Below, piece after piece: positions 7,754 through 17,519 of a DNA stretch of 64,000 nt. Each line of letters opens with the position of its first letter. Position 1 is the first letter of the stretch. This DNA comes from Pseudomonas sp. N040 (GTDB lineage: Bacteria; Pseudomonadota; Gammaproteobacteria; Pseudomonadales; Pseudomonadaceae). The stretch spans positions 186,001-250,000 of the forward strand of contig NZ_JADOBE010000001.1 of assembly GCF_015637705.1 (NCBI RefSeq). Reading direction: 5' to 3'. Under the pieces are notes generated by a model, which did no database searches, was not told the DNA's origin, and saw only the letters and a list, made by a program, of their open reading frames with translations. The position numbers were made by a program, and so were the translations under genes.

Positions 7754-10700
7754 GCGTGATTCAACTGAGCGAGCAGCAGGTGGAAACTCTCTGGTCACCA
7801 GTTGATCACGAGCCGACTTGGAGTCAGCCGGTTCGGGTGCGTCTCAGAGAGATAGCCGAGCAATCAAATACCCAGTTCGGACAGTGGTTGCTTGGAAAGA
7901 CTGCCATGCAAGAAGTGCGCGTCGAGCATGTTCGCGAACTCGAAAGCCATCTTGGCATGGATCATACGATGAGGAACATGCTCCGAAGTGTCACTCATCG
8001 CCTTAGGAAGCGGATACCCAGATTTCCTCTTGCAGGCATTGCCATAGCAGTCAAACGTGCAGCCAACCCTATCAATCCCGATACCTACACAGCTTCCCGT
8101 ATTGAGCGCAGTCACCGGTTGCTCTTGGCGCTTAAGGATGGATTGAAGCTCGATCTGGACTCAGTAGATGCTGAAACTCGCATTGGCTTGCTACTTCTCA
8201 ATGCAGCTTACAGTGGTGGACTCCTGGACATAGCCCAACTCAATGCCTTGCTCAAGGTGTCTCTGGAAAGCATTGAATGGTTAGCGGGAATTCCTGAAAT
8301 CCGTCTCTCACTTTCTATCCAAGGGGTGGGTGATGCCGAGTATCGGCAGTGGTTTCCAGATCCTGCCTCCTTGGCTCTGCTGATTCGGTGTGCGGATGAT
8401 GTTAAAACACTGAATGCTCAAGCGCTGGGTAAAGATGGAAAACTCAAGTGCATCCAGGCGCTTTTGAGCGCGTCGGGTATGCCGGTACATGACCTTCCCT
8501 GCAGTCTCACTGAGTTACTGGATCTACTTCGAATGCAAATGCAATTGCGACTTCCGCAGTTGCTGGTGAATTTCGCCTGTCGCAAATCGTTCGTATCTCA
8601 ATCGCTTCGTCCCTCATCCTGGGGTTACCTGTTCGGCGATGCCTTTCAGGAAGATCCAGCCCAGGTCTATGGAGATGACATTCGTTCTGATACAGCAAAG
8701 GATTCCGATGCTCCCGTCTGGGTGTTGGAGCTGTGCCAACGGGTTCGAGCAGGGGAATCTATAGAGCCCTCGCTTCAAAGCGAAACTCAAACAGAGCTTG
8801 CCGCTCTCTTTCGGGGGTGGATCGCATTCATGCTCAGCGGAGCATCCGCATACGGTCATCAGGTCGGTCGCAAAACGATTGCCCGGTATGCTCGACTTCT
8901 TGGCCCTGCGCTGGCATCGCAACTGGATGGCGTGAGCATTTTTGAGCTTGAATCCGATTCACTGGAAATTGTCTATGAGATGGCCCTAGAGGCTCAAAGC
9001 ACAGATGGGAAACGGCGGACTCTGGCCAAAGCTGTATACGAATTCCATACATTCCTGCAGCGCCGTTATAGCTACCCCCCAATAAGCCCTTACTCTCTGC
9101 TTGGCATAGGTAAAGGTTTGACTCGAGTGGATGCACACGTACTCAGCGAGGAGCAGTATCAAGCAGTGCTGCAGGCTCTAGGAAATTGCGGGTTGGAGTT
9201 GCGGACACCTAGGCTGGTCACTGCCGCCCGCTTGTTCATGATTCTAGGTTTCAGGTTGGGGTTAAGAAGGAGTGAAGCGCTTAAACTCCGCCTCAGCGAT
9301 ATTCATTTTCCTGAGCTATCTCTTGATGCGAGCGCGCGTATTCTAAAGCGGCATCCGAACATGCGCAGGCTATCCAGAGATGAATTGGCCTGGCTGGATC
9401 TTCCAGTCGATCTGCTCGTTCGCCCCCATGCCCAGCGCAATGTTAAGAGCCAGAATGCAGTCCGGCGTCTACCGCTCCACGTACTGCTTGAGCCAGATGA
9501 GCTTGAGCTACTCAGAGAGTGGTATAGGCAGCGGGAGGAGGAAGCCGAAAGCCCGGCGTCAGAGTACCTATTCTGCATCCCTCAGCTTAGAACACAGTGG
9601 ATAAGTGAGAGCTACCTGCTCCCTGCGCTACACGCCTGCATGCGTGAAGTCACTGGTTCTGATAGCGTTCATTACCATCATCTGCGCCATTCCTGCGCAA
9701 CTTGGCTTCTGCTCAAGTTGATGGTGACGCTTAACGAGCTATCTCCTGGTCTGATCCTCCGCGATCTGCCCTTGACTACAAGTTGGCTGGAAAATGGCCA
9801 AAAACTAAGCCATGAGATGTTCGCTCGGAACGGCGGCCCCACGAGGCGAATTGTGCACATGGTTAGCGCGATTCTTGGCCATGGCAGCCCGAAAACTACG
9901 TTGTTGCACTACATTCACAGCCTTCCTCTAATAATGGCGATGGCTTGGCAGTGGAACCCAAAATGTTGGCTGTTTAGCGCAAGCAACGTGACTTCAATTG
10001 CCAATGTAAGCCAGCCGACAAAGCCCACTCCCCCTGCTGGTGTGCCTGCTGAGTGTCAGCGGATGATCGAGATAATTGGCCGTATCAAACTGCTGAAAGC
10101 GCGGAAGCAGGCGCGAAAAAAGGTTAGGGCTCGCCCTATCGAACGGCAGCCGTCTAACTGGGCAATTGAGAGAATCGCAATGATTGAATCAATGCTCGCT
10201 TATGTCTCATACGGCGAACAAAGTAATCGCCCCGTGAATCTGGAGTGGCTCGAATTTTCTGCCGAGAGCCGCGCATTAATGCTAGAGCGTGCTCGTCATA
10301 TTCGAGATTTGCCCGATGCGTGCGGCCGCAAGCGTGGGGGGCGAAAGCACAGAATGCTAACTTCCGAGGATGACAGCAGTCGATCTTACGTTACCCTGAG
10401 ACCAATGCCGCCTAAACATGGTGGCCGTGAAGCCGTAGCCCCTTATGCTCAAAAGCTGTATGAACTACTTGATGGCCCAAAGCACGAAAGAGCTATCCGC
10501 GTAATCGATTACTTTGTGGAGAACAGTTGGGCTACTGATACATGTCTGCGTTTTAGGCGAGGTGATGATGAAAAGGCCGCCAGAGACTACCTGTGGTTAC
10601 TTGAGGCTATCGGTATCCCTGCTCGATCTATTGAGCTAGTCATTTACGACAATCAGACACCCACACAGACAAAATCCTACTGGCGTACGGTGATTCGAAA

Positions 10701-10875
10701 AGCTCGTTGTCCAATCGCAAAACACGAGCCCTTTGGGTCTGACCATAATGGCTATCCTCTGGGCATCCGAGCAAGCCTGAAGGTTGCTAGTGAGGATCGG
10801 AATAACCATCATTCAAATGCTGCGCTGCGCTACCTTTTCCTGATGGCATCTATTGATTGGCATTTTCGCGGTTGA
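7750..10875 (+). CDS. large site-specific tyrosine recombinase (third gene of the module)
   Basis: 1041 aa from the ATG at 7750, which overlaps the previous stop and has GGAG six bases upstream (a TTG at 7738 is a weaker alternative). The catalytic set is complete: Arg506 in GLRRSE, His643-x-x-Arg646 in HHLRHSCAT, His711 in LGHGSPKTT and Tyr721 in LLHYIH. The remaining 320 residues after the catalytic domain, including a basic KARKQARKK stretch near 785, are unusual in length for an integrase. It should cut and join DNA, with the palindromic site at 4803-4836 as the obvious candidate substrate. It is the only catalytically complete recombinase in the window. Confidence 0.8.
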   Translation: MSVIQLSEQQVETLWSPVDHEPTWSQPVRVRLREIAEQSNTQFGQWLLGKTAMQEVRVEHVRELESHLGMDHTMRNMLRSVTHRLRKRIPRFPLAGIAIAVKRAANPINPDTYTASRIERSHRLLLALKDGLKLDLDSVDAETRIGLLLLNAAYSGGLLDIAQLNALLKVSLESIEWLAGIPEIRLSLSIQGVGDAEYRQWFPDPASLALLIRCADDVKTLNAQALGKDGKLKCIQALLSASGMPVHDLPCSLTELLDLLRMQMQLRLPQLLVNFACRKSFVSQSLRPSSWGYLFGDAFQEDPAQVYGDDIRSDTAKDSDAPVWVLELCQRVRAGESIEPSLQSETQTELAALFRGWIAFMLSGASAYGHQVGRKTIARYARLLGPALASQLDGVSIFELESDSLEIVYEMALEAQSTDGKRRTLAKAVYEFHTFLQRRYSYPPISPYSLLGIGKGLTRVDAHVLSEEQYQAVLQALGNCGLELRTPRLVTAARLFMILGFRLGLRRSEALKLRLSDIHFPELSLDASARILKRHPNMRRLSRDELAWLDLPVDLLVRPHAQRNVKSQNAVRRLPLHVLLEPDELELLREWYRQREEEAESPASEYLFCIPQLRTQWISESYLLPALHACMREVTGSDSVHYHHLRHSCATWLLLKLMVTLNELSPGLILRDLPLTTSWLENGQKLSHEMFARNGGPTRRIVHMVSAILGHGSPKTTLLHYIHSLPLIMAMAWQWNPKCWLFSASNVTSIANVSQPTKPTPPAGVPAECQRMIEIIGRIKLLKARKQARKKVRARPIERQPSNWAIERIAMIESMLAYVSYGEQSNRPVNLEWLEFSAESRALMLERARHIRDLPDACGRKRGGRKHRMLTSEDDSSRSYVTLRPMPPKHGGREAVAPYAQKLYELLDGPKHERAIRVIDYFVENSWATDTCLRFRRGDDEKAARDYLWLLEAIGIPARSIELVIYDNQTPTQTKSYWRTVIRKARCPIAKHEPFGSDHNGYPLGIRASLKVASEDRNNHHSNAALRYLFLMASIDWHFRG

Positions 10876-11314
10876 TCTGATTCGGAGTGCGTTTTAACTT
10901 CCGGCACCCATGTGAAATGGCGTAAAGGGCATGCCGTTGAGGGTAGTGCTGCGGACACCAAACTACTGAACGGGCGTCATTGCGGAATATTGGTGCGGGC
11001 GTATGCGCGCATAGCGTGGTCGTATTAATTGAGAGCTTGGTTATTCCGTGTGCCTCATCGCACTGATAGCCGCCGGCAAGACTTCAGACCACCGGAATGC
11101 CACGGGCAGCACGGCGCGAAAAATCAGTTCGTCATGGCGTAGAAGCTGCTCCGTGGTTAGGTTCATTCATCGGGTCATTGATGTGTGTCAAGCAAGCGAG
11201 GCAGCCTGACACAACAGCAAACAAAAACAGGTGGCAGATATTTTTGCATTCTTGTTCTGACACGCAAAAGTCTGAAGCAGCATATGGCCTCCAAACCAAT
11301 GAGAGGCCGCTGCT
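10876..11314. other. non-coding gap after the recombinase genes
   Basis: No supported gene. It contains a TGTGTCA/TGACACA inverted pair (11184-11190 and 11207-11213, 16 bp apart) upstream of the gene at 11315, a possible operator. No copy of the 4803-4836 site was seen here, so the right end of the recombinase element is not evident. Confidence 0.4.
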
Positions 11315-11848
11315 ATGCACCACACGCCCACAACATTCGAAACAGCCGTCATGGACATGCTCTGCACGGTTTACGCCGTCGAGGCCAGTTACCGGACGGG
11401 CGGGAAACCGAAGCAATCCTTACTGCTGTCATCACAGGGCAAAGAGGAAGGCCGAAGGTCCTGGATGTCACATGAATGCCCACAAGAGCTGATTCAGCGG
11501 CTCCAGCTGGAGTGCCAAAGCAGGGGCCTGTTTGCCCACGCACTGACCTCGCCGGCCAAGCGCCCGCTCATGACGACCCTCAAAAATGTGATTTTCACCT
11601 ACAAGCACCGCCGCATAGGCAGGGCCATATTTGCACACCGGTCGGCAAAGGACATTGTGGCTTGCGCCGATGGCTATGGGCAGCTATATGCCGACGTCAC
11701 CCGGCAACTGACCACTCTGTCGCTCACCATAGGGGCTGGGCTTGGGGAGATTCGTCGTGTTGAGAAGTACGCGAAGTATGTTCGACTCAGCGCCAAGCAT
11801 GAGCTCGTCGCCAGGGCGCTAGAGGATCAACTCCATGAGATGGATTGA
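11315..11848 (+). CDS. unknown 177-aa protein, first of a coupled pair
   Basis: I do not recognise this protein. It is soluble, helical and basic, with a KHRRIGRAIFAHRSAKDIVACADGYGQ-like central stretch and no membrane segment. The Shine-Dalgarno is weak. Its end overlaps the next gene by 14 bp in another frame, so translation is coupled. Position between the recombinase module and a large defence-type helicase suggests element cargo. Confidence 0.5.
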   Translation: MHHTPTTFETAVMDMLCTVYAVEASYRTGGKPKQSLLLSSQGKEEGRRSWMSHECPQELIQRLQLECQSRGLFAHALTSPAKRPLMTTLKNVIFTYKHRRIGRAIFAHRSAKDIVACADGYGQLYADVTRQLTTLSLTIGAGLGEIRRVEKYAKYVRLSAKHELVARALEDQLHEMD

Positions 11849-12281
11849 GATTGATACGGATACTCGCTACCTCGAAGATGCGGACCTGAGCTATGAGATG
11901 TGCATGGCGCACCGAGCGAGAGCCTGGCCACCGGCGGTCAATATCTTCGAGCGCCGGCTAGCTTTTAATCTGCGCGAACAATGCCGGTTAGATCTGGACC
12001 TAGATACGTTCATCCGGGTCATCGGGAAGTCCGCTCAGGACATGAGCGCCTGTGTGACACTGGAGGTAAGCTTGATCAATGGGCTGATTCAGGCGCGGGC
12101 CGTGGCCATCGATCGAAACGTGATGCCACCGATTACGGCTGACGTCGCGGGCAGGCTCGCATTTGCTTTGAGATGGTACGGAATGCGGGAACCCGTATTT
12201 AGGGTGACTGTTTCTCCGCAGAATTTGTTCTGGATACTGCCCCTGCAGTGTTTCAAAAGCCGGTCGGAATGTAGCAGATGA
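11835..12281 (+). CDS. unknown 148-aa protein, second of a coupled pair, C-terminus doubtful
   Basis: Starts inside the end of the 177-aa gene. The first 120 residues have normal protein character, without a recognised domain. After about residue 122 (RWYGMREP) the translation turns into low-quality sequence that overlaps an opposite-strand frame reading well from 12414 to 12253. The gene may thus be truncated or fused to unrelated DNA at about 12200. Confidence 0.45.
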   Translation: MRWIEIDTDTRYLEDADLSYEMCMAHRARAWPPAVNIFERRLAFNLREQCRLDLDLDTFIRVIGKSAQDMSACVTLEVSLINGLIQARAVAIDRNVMPPITADVAGRLAFALRWYGMREPVFRVTVSPQNLFWILPLQCFKSRSECSR

Positions 12282-12414
12282 CATCGCGGCGAGCATGAAG
12301 TAGCAGCTTGTCGACTGCTTCATAAAAGTCGATGGCTGCTTTGCAGGTCGCCGGGTGAAAGTGCTGGAACGGCTCAGGGATCGAGTTTATTTCGACGTTG
12401 CCAAGAGTAATGGA
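12253..12414 (-). pseudogene. short protein-like frame downstream of the helicase gene
   Basis: On the minus strand the frame encodes about 53 residues of good composition (FHPATCKAAIDFYEAVDK, then LLLHARRDVICY) ending at TGA 12253-12255. It lacks a normal start (ATT at 12414, with a stop just upstream; a GTG start in another frame would need a frameshift). It is best read as the end of a decayed gene. No family recognised. Confidence 0.3.
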
Positions 12415-12431
12415 TCACTCACCAATAATGC

Positions 12432-15400
12432 CTACACAGACACGGGTCTCAGAACGCCATTGACATAAACCAAGCGCCCACTAGCCGCTAGCTTCTGTAT
12501 ACGCGTTTCTAGAACTCCTGATATTTTTGTTGTAGCACGACCAAAGCCAAGCAAGCCTAAAGCCCCGGACACAGCCTCCTCACTCCTCATAGAGAACCCC
12601 AAAGCGACCGTTTCAAGCAGTGCCATGTCTATCTCCTCAGGAGCAACTAGCTCAATTCTTCGTTCACTAGCGTCCAGCTGTGCGCGACTCCTGATTGGTA
12701 CAGTCTGATCTTTGTTGGAGTAGGCGAATCCGTCGCGATGTTGGAAATGATTCTGCCGACAACCTAAGCGTATTGCCTCAGCTACTGCCGTAATGACCCT
12801 AGACCCGGCACGACTAATTCCAAATGCATCCATCAGTCGGCGCGTGATATCGCTCTCATGCACCGGCGACTCAATTTCCACGACTGCTTTAATCATTTGA
12901 GTCAGCTTTTCAGGCTGGATTTGATGCAGCTGAATGGTCATATCCAGTGGCGGACTCAAACGCACCTTCACATATGGGCGACTCGAACTTGGAAGCTTTT
13001 CCTCCGCTGGCTGCCCGCGCACTATCTCATGCGGTTGTACCGGCACTACTTCAGGCACACAAACGTCTAGCTGCTCAGTAAGGCGCTTTCGTGCCGCTTC
13101 GATGGCCGCAACTGCTCTGGTAATTTCTTGTTGAGGATTTCGGAACCAGTCCGTACTCCAGATACGATGGAAGTTCCAACCAAGGCCTTCCAAAACGCCC
13201 TGACGTAAACGATCTCGATCACGTGCTGAACGCGAACTGTGATACGCGGCACCATCGCATTCGATGGCAAGTACATAACGCCCAGGATAATCGGGATCCT
13301 TAACAGCGATATCTATGAAGTAACCCGCCGTACCCACCTGCGCTTCAACTACATAGTTACGCTCACGTAAGGCTTCCATTACCTCAAGCTCAAACGGTGA
13401 GTCCGCCGGCTTCCCGGTTTCGGTAGCCACCTCTAACTTGCCGGTTTCGGCAAATTTTAGGAAGTTACGCAGAGCCCTTACACCGTGACTTGCATCAGCT
13501 TCAAGCTCTAGCTCATCAGCCCTGAAGTTACAGAACACTCGCATGGCCATTTTCGCACGAGTGATCAGTACGTTAAGTCGACGATGTCCGCCTTTTGAGT
13601 TCAACGGACCGAAGTTCTTGGCGATACGGCCAGATTCGTTACGACCGTATCCGACGCTGATAAAAATCACATCGCGCTCATCACCTTGGATGTTTTCAAG
13701 GTTTTTGGTGAAAAATGGTTCGCTGTTATCGCGCGTGAAAAATCCCTCAGCCTCCGGCATTTTTCTGCGAAGTAACTCGACTTCGACTTGAATTAAATCG
13801 CGCTGCGCCACACTAAATGCGGCAACCCCTAATGAAAGTTCGGGTGTGCGCACTGCGTGTTCCATCACCGCTCGTGCGACAGCCTTAGCTTCCTCTTTAT
13901 TGGTACGGGTACGCCCACGATCGAAAAGAGCCGTAGGTAAATATTCAAAACTCACGCCTGTGGCATGGGGGTGCTGGCCGGCGGAAGGGAACACCACCAG
14001 TTTGCTATCGTAAAATTCAACGTTTGAAACGGCGATCAAAGACTCGTGGCGGCTTCGGTAGTGCCAACGCAGATAGCGTTCCTGACTACCCGCTGCTTTA
14101 AACATCGCCAATATACTTTCGATGTCGCTAGTTGCGCTGTCTTCATCATCTATCTCGACTTCACGGCTGAAAAAGTCCGTGGGCGGCATCTGGCGCGTAT
14201 CGCCGACCACTACCACCTGTTTGCCACGCATGATCGCGCCAAAGGCATCTACTGCCTTAACTTGGGACGCTTCGTCGAAAACCACTACATCAAACTCCAC
14301 CTTCCCTGGCGGGAGAAAGTTGGCAATCGACATAGGGCTCATCATAAAGACAGGCTTGATCTGCTGAATTGCGCGGCCAGCCTTCTCAATCAACTGTCGA
14401 ATCGGCAAGTGCCGCCGCTTCTTGTTTAGCTCGGCCCGCAAAATTGCCATTTCGCCCGGCTGATTTATATTCGGCATGCACTCCCAAACCTGCTTAGCCA
14501 AACTAGTCTGCGCATGCCGTAATGAGGCCAGGTCAAGCTGACGGAAACGGCTGATTTGATGCTCATGCTTAATTCGATCAAATTGCTGCAAGGCGGGCTT
14601 GTCTGCATATACACGCTGTACCAAGCCGGAGTACCAAGACAAATCTAGAATATCGGTCAATACCTCAGGCTCATCACTTGTTGCGGCCAGCTGCAGCAAT
14701 TCATCAAGACGCTCTGCACGTAACTGCCCTGCAAGTACATTCCATCGCGACATCTGATACAGCGCTGTCAGATTATCCACCCACTGTTGTAAGCGGGCTC
14801 CAAGCGCCTCTAGACCCAATGCGCGCACGCAGTCCTTGTCTTTCTGCATCCCGGTAACATCAAGCGAGCCCCGCAATGCCTTGTCCAATCCAGCCACATG
14901 CTGCTCGATATCCGTGACGGCTTCACCCAGACCACTGGCATCGGAATGGCCCGCTAAGAAGCTAATAATGCCTTGTGGGATTTGGCCATTACCTAGGTCG
15001 TCATGCAGCCGAATAACCCAACTGCTTAAACGCTCCAGAACAGCCCAATCAGATTTCTGCCGCTGCCACTGAGCGCCGAATAGGGCACTGCCCAGCGGCT
15101 CATGCTGGTCGTAGACTTTTTTGCCTTGTTGGTATGCCAACACACCATCAACAAGGGCTAACTGCTCCCTATTTTCTTTGGGTAGCACCTCGCGAGCCAA
15201 ACCCTGCAAGCGAGATCGCGCGGCACGGAATCGGGAGGAGAAAATTCGCCACCATTTGTCACCGTAGGCCAGCAAACTCTGGCGAACGTCGAGTAAGTCC
15301 TGATCCCAGGCAGCATCAATCAGCTGGCGATCATGCTTCTCGCGGCACGCTGACATTAGCTGGCCAGCCTCAAGTAACTCGCGGATAACATCGCGCCGCG

Positions 15401-17216
15401 ACTGCCACTCACCAGTCGACAACTGAACCCCGTCCAACCTCGGAGCTTCGGCGGCCCTGCGAGCAGCGCGGCAGATCACATCAACGTCCGGTAACGATGC
15501 CGGAAGGGTCAGCATCAATCTCTCGGATAAAGCACGGGCGGCAGACTGCAAAGCAGTCAAGTGTGATACCGCCAGCTGTAACGCTTCCGCCGCTGTACTT
15601 TGTTCAATGGGTGAGAAATAAGTGCGCTCAGTTCCCCAAAACACGCTTTGATCAGGTCTCCCCATCTCTTGAAGATGCAACACCAGCTCTTTAATCAACT
15701 CGCGTTGTTTTAATTGCTCGGCATGGCTCCAGCTGGCCATGGGAGTAAAGGACAAGACGGGTAATCCTGGGCGAGTACGCTTTAACTTCAAGTAACTACC
15801 CAGCACCTCAACAAACGGTAAGCCGCTGGCGCCAGCAGACGAGCTCACCGCCTCGCAATAAAGGTTCAGAGCATCTTGTAGCTCTTTAAGGCTTTCCAGA
15901 TCCTCAACACCCACCTTAGTGAGCGGCCGCCCCTGTTCAAGGGTACGAGCTAATTCTTTAAGTACTGATTGTTTTGTGGATTTGTGGCTGTGCAGTTCAA
16001 ACACCGCATCGCCCAAATGGCACTCATCTAGGCGGCGCTTAACTACCTCAAGTGCAGCCATTTTTTCGGCAACAAACAGTACCGTCTTCTTTTGCCCAAT
16101 CAACTCCGCAATCACGTTAGTAATGGTCTGTGATTTGCCCGTGCCAGGAGGCCCTTGAATCACCAAGTTCGAACCTGCTCGGATTTCAAGAATCGCCTCG
16201 GTTTGGCTGCTGTCGGCGTCTTTAACAAAACGCACATCGCCGGGGTTAATCACCGAATCGATATTCACATCTTCAGGATAAGCGCTGCGCTGATCACCGA
16301 AACCACTACCGAGTAAACGCTTCATCACTGCGTGTTCACCAGGCTGCTTATCTTCTGGCCAACTCTTCGGATCAAGGTCCTTAAACATCAAAAACTTGCC
16401 GAACGAGAAGAAGCCAAGCGCAGCCTCGTTCGCGGCAATCTTCCAGCGCTTTTGCTTGCTGATCACATCAGCCACATTGGCAAAATACGCCGTTAATGCT
16501 TCGCTCTGTTCAGAGTCGGTAACGGCCTCAAGGCTGCACGTAGACATATCCAAGCCGAAATCAGTTTTAAGCTTGGCTACCAGCGATAAATTTTCAACCA
16601 GATCATCACCGGAGTACTTCAAGGCGAAGCCGTCTTTAGCCCCACTTCGCTCAAGATTTACCGGCAGCAATACCAAGGGGGCTTTACGCAAGCTCTCCGA
16701 ACTGTCGGCTTCGTACCAATGCAAAAAGCCCAGCGCCAGGAACAAGGTATTAACACCCTGCTCTTCAATGTATCCCTTCGCTTCGGTATGAATTTTGAGC
16801 AGTTGCAGAAACAGTCGTTCATCGTCAAGCGCGGTCTGCAAACGACTGTCGAGGTGGCGCCGCGCTTTACTAGCCGTTGAATCTGCATCGTCCTCGGCGT
16901 TGCAAGACCAATCCAACGTATCCAGTTCGTGCAGCAACTGCTCGTCACTGGCCGAGTCGCCATCCTCGTTGCCATCCGGATTGATTGACTTAGCCAGATC
17001 AGCCAGTTTTTGCCGTGCCATCGAGGCAAAGGACATCGCCTTTTCTTGGCGATAGAGGATATTGAAAACCTCTTCCGACAGCTCATCCACCACAGTTAAG
17101 GTTTTGGCTGTCTTGCGGAAGTTGAGCATGTTGTTACGAAGCCCGATATCCAAAAGCTCTTTACGGCTGGTCTGTAGCTTCTGGCTAACACCTGAACTCA
17201 TAGGAACACTCACCAT
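12432..17216 (-). CDS. DUF4011 / SF1 helicase / Vsr-like nuclease / DUF3320 defence protein (Hhe-type)
   Basis: 1594 aa. Order: DUF4011 N-terminus (LLDIGLRNNMLNF, residues 21-33), SF1 helicase with Walker A GPPGTGKS (355-362), helicase motif DEAS near 980 with GDTRQMPP shortly after, C-terminal helicase motif LNVLITRAK, then a Vsr/DUF559-like nuclease around 1290-1350 (LAIECDGAAYHSS, DRDRLRQ, WNFHRIWSTDWF) and a DUF3320-like tail near 1440-1500. This architecture was reported as the single-gene phage-defence system Hhe (DUF4011-helicase-Vsr). All key motifs look intact. ATG 17201 is an alternative start. A 46-aa gene lies 102 bp upstream on the same strand and may share its transcript. Confidence 0.8.
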   Translation of the reverse strand: MVSVPMSSGVSQKLQTSRKELLDIGLRNNMLNFRKTAKTLTVVDELSEEVFNILYRQEKAMSFASMARQKLADLAKSINPDGNEDGDSASDEQLLHELDTLDWSCNAEDDADSTASKARRHLDSRLQTALDDERLFLQLLKIHTEAKGYIEEQGVNTLFLALGFLHWYEADSSESLRKAPLVLLPVNLERSGAKDGFALKYSGDDLVENLSLVAKLKTDFGLDMSTCSLEAVTDSEQSEALTAYFANVADVISKQKRWKIAANEAALGFFSFGKFLMFKDLDPKSWPEDKQPGEHAVMKRLLGSGFGDQRSAYPEDVNIDSVINPGDVRFVKDADSSQTEAILEIRAGSNLVIQGPPGTGKSQTITNVIAELIGQKKTVLFVAEKMAALEVVKRRLDECHLGDAVFELHSHKSTKQSVLKELARTLEQGRPLTKVGVEDLESLKELQDALNLYCEAVSSSAGASGLPFVEVLGSYLKLKRTRPGLPVLSFTPMASWSHAEQLKQRELIKELVLHLQEMGRPDQSVFWGTERTYFSPIEQSTAAEALQLAVSHLTALQSAARALSERLMLTLPASLPDVDVICRAARRAAEAPRLDGVQLSTGEWQSRRDVIRELLEAGQLMSACREKHDRQLIDAAWDQDLLDVRQSLLAYGDKWWRIFSSRFRAARSRLQGLAREVLPKENREQLALVDGVLAYQQGKKVYDQHEPLGSALFGAQWQRQKSDWAVLERLSSWVIRLHDDLGNGQIPQGIISFLAGHSDASGLGEAVTDIEQHVAGLDKALRGSLDVTGMQKDKDCVRALGLEALGARLQQWVDNLTALYQMSRWNVLAGQLRAERLDELLQLAATSDEPEVLTDILDLSWYSGLVQRVYADKPALQQFDRIKHEHQISRFRQLDLASLRHAQTSLAKQVWECMPNINQPGEMAILRAELNKKRRHLPIRQLIEKAGRAIQQIKPVFMMSPMSIANFLPPGKVEFDVVVFDEASQVKAVDAFGAIMRGKQVVVVGDTRQMPPTDFFSREVEIDDEDSATSDIESILAMFKAAGSQERYLRWHYRSRHESLIAVSNVEFYDSKLVVFPSAGQHPHATGVSFEYLPTALFDRGRTRTNKEEAKAVARAVMEHAVRTPELSLGVAAFSVAQRDLIQVEVELLRRKMPEAEGFFTRDNSEPFFTKNLENIQGDERDVIFISVGYGRNESGRIAKNFGPLNSKGGHRRLNVLITRAKMAMRVFCNFRADELELEADASHGVRALRNFLKFAETGKLEVATETGKPADSPFELEVMEALRERNYVVEAQVGTAGYFIDIAVKDPDYPGRYVLAIECDGAAYHSSRSARDRDRLRQGVLEGLGWNFHRIWSTDWFRNPQQEITRAVAAIEAARKRLTEQLDVCVPEVVPVQPHEIVRGQPAEEKLPSSSRPYVKVRLSPPLDMTIQLHQIQPEKLTQMIKAVVEIESPVHESDITRRLMDAFGISRAGSRVITAVAEAIRLGCRQNHFQHRDGFAYSNKDQTVPIRSRAQLDASERRIELVAPEEIDMALLETVALGFSMRSEEAVSGALGLLGFGRATTKISGVLETRIQKLAASGRLVYVNGVLRPVSV

Positions 17217-17318
17217 CTGAAACTGTAAACCTAGCGATTAAACAAGGGCTGCATTAGTCGATTAGGACTTCTCCCCGATTACGCTTTCTTCAAGGATCAA
17301 CTGCAGAATTTAGACTCA

Positions 17319-17459
17319 CTACATCTCTTTGACGCTTTCTACTGAGGTAAATCCGAGGCCATAGGCTTTGTGTTCCGCTTCACCGGCGGTTTGCGCGGTA
17401 ATAATCTCGCTGTGATATGCGGCGCCCTTGTAGCCTGAAACTAGGTAGGTACGGTACAT
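17319..17459 (-). CDS. 46-aa microprotein, paralogue of the one at 20524
   Basis: Too short for most gene finders but convincing: ATG at 17459 with AGGAG six bases upstream, stop at 17319. The protein begins MYRTYLVSGYKGA, has HSEI in the middle and ends VKEM. It aligns without gaps over all 46 residues to the product of 20524-20664: 25 identical positions and most others conservative (Y/F, V/I, K/R, D/E). Two beta strands and a helix seem likely. Function unknown; it sits upstream of the Hhe-type helicase gene, whereas the other copy sits upstream of ssb. Confidence 0.75.
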   Translation of the reverse strand: MYRTYLVSGYKGAAYHSEIITAQTAGEAEHKAYGLGFTSVESVKEM

Positions 17460-17519
17460 GATCTGCTCCTGATAATGCCTAGCCTGCGCGCGCAGAGAGT
17501 ATTCAGGCCCTCCCTTGGA

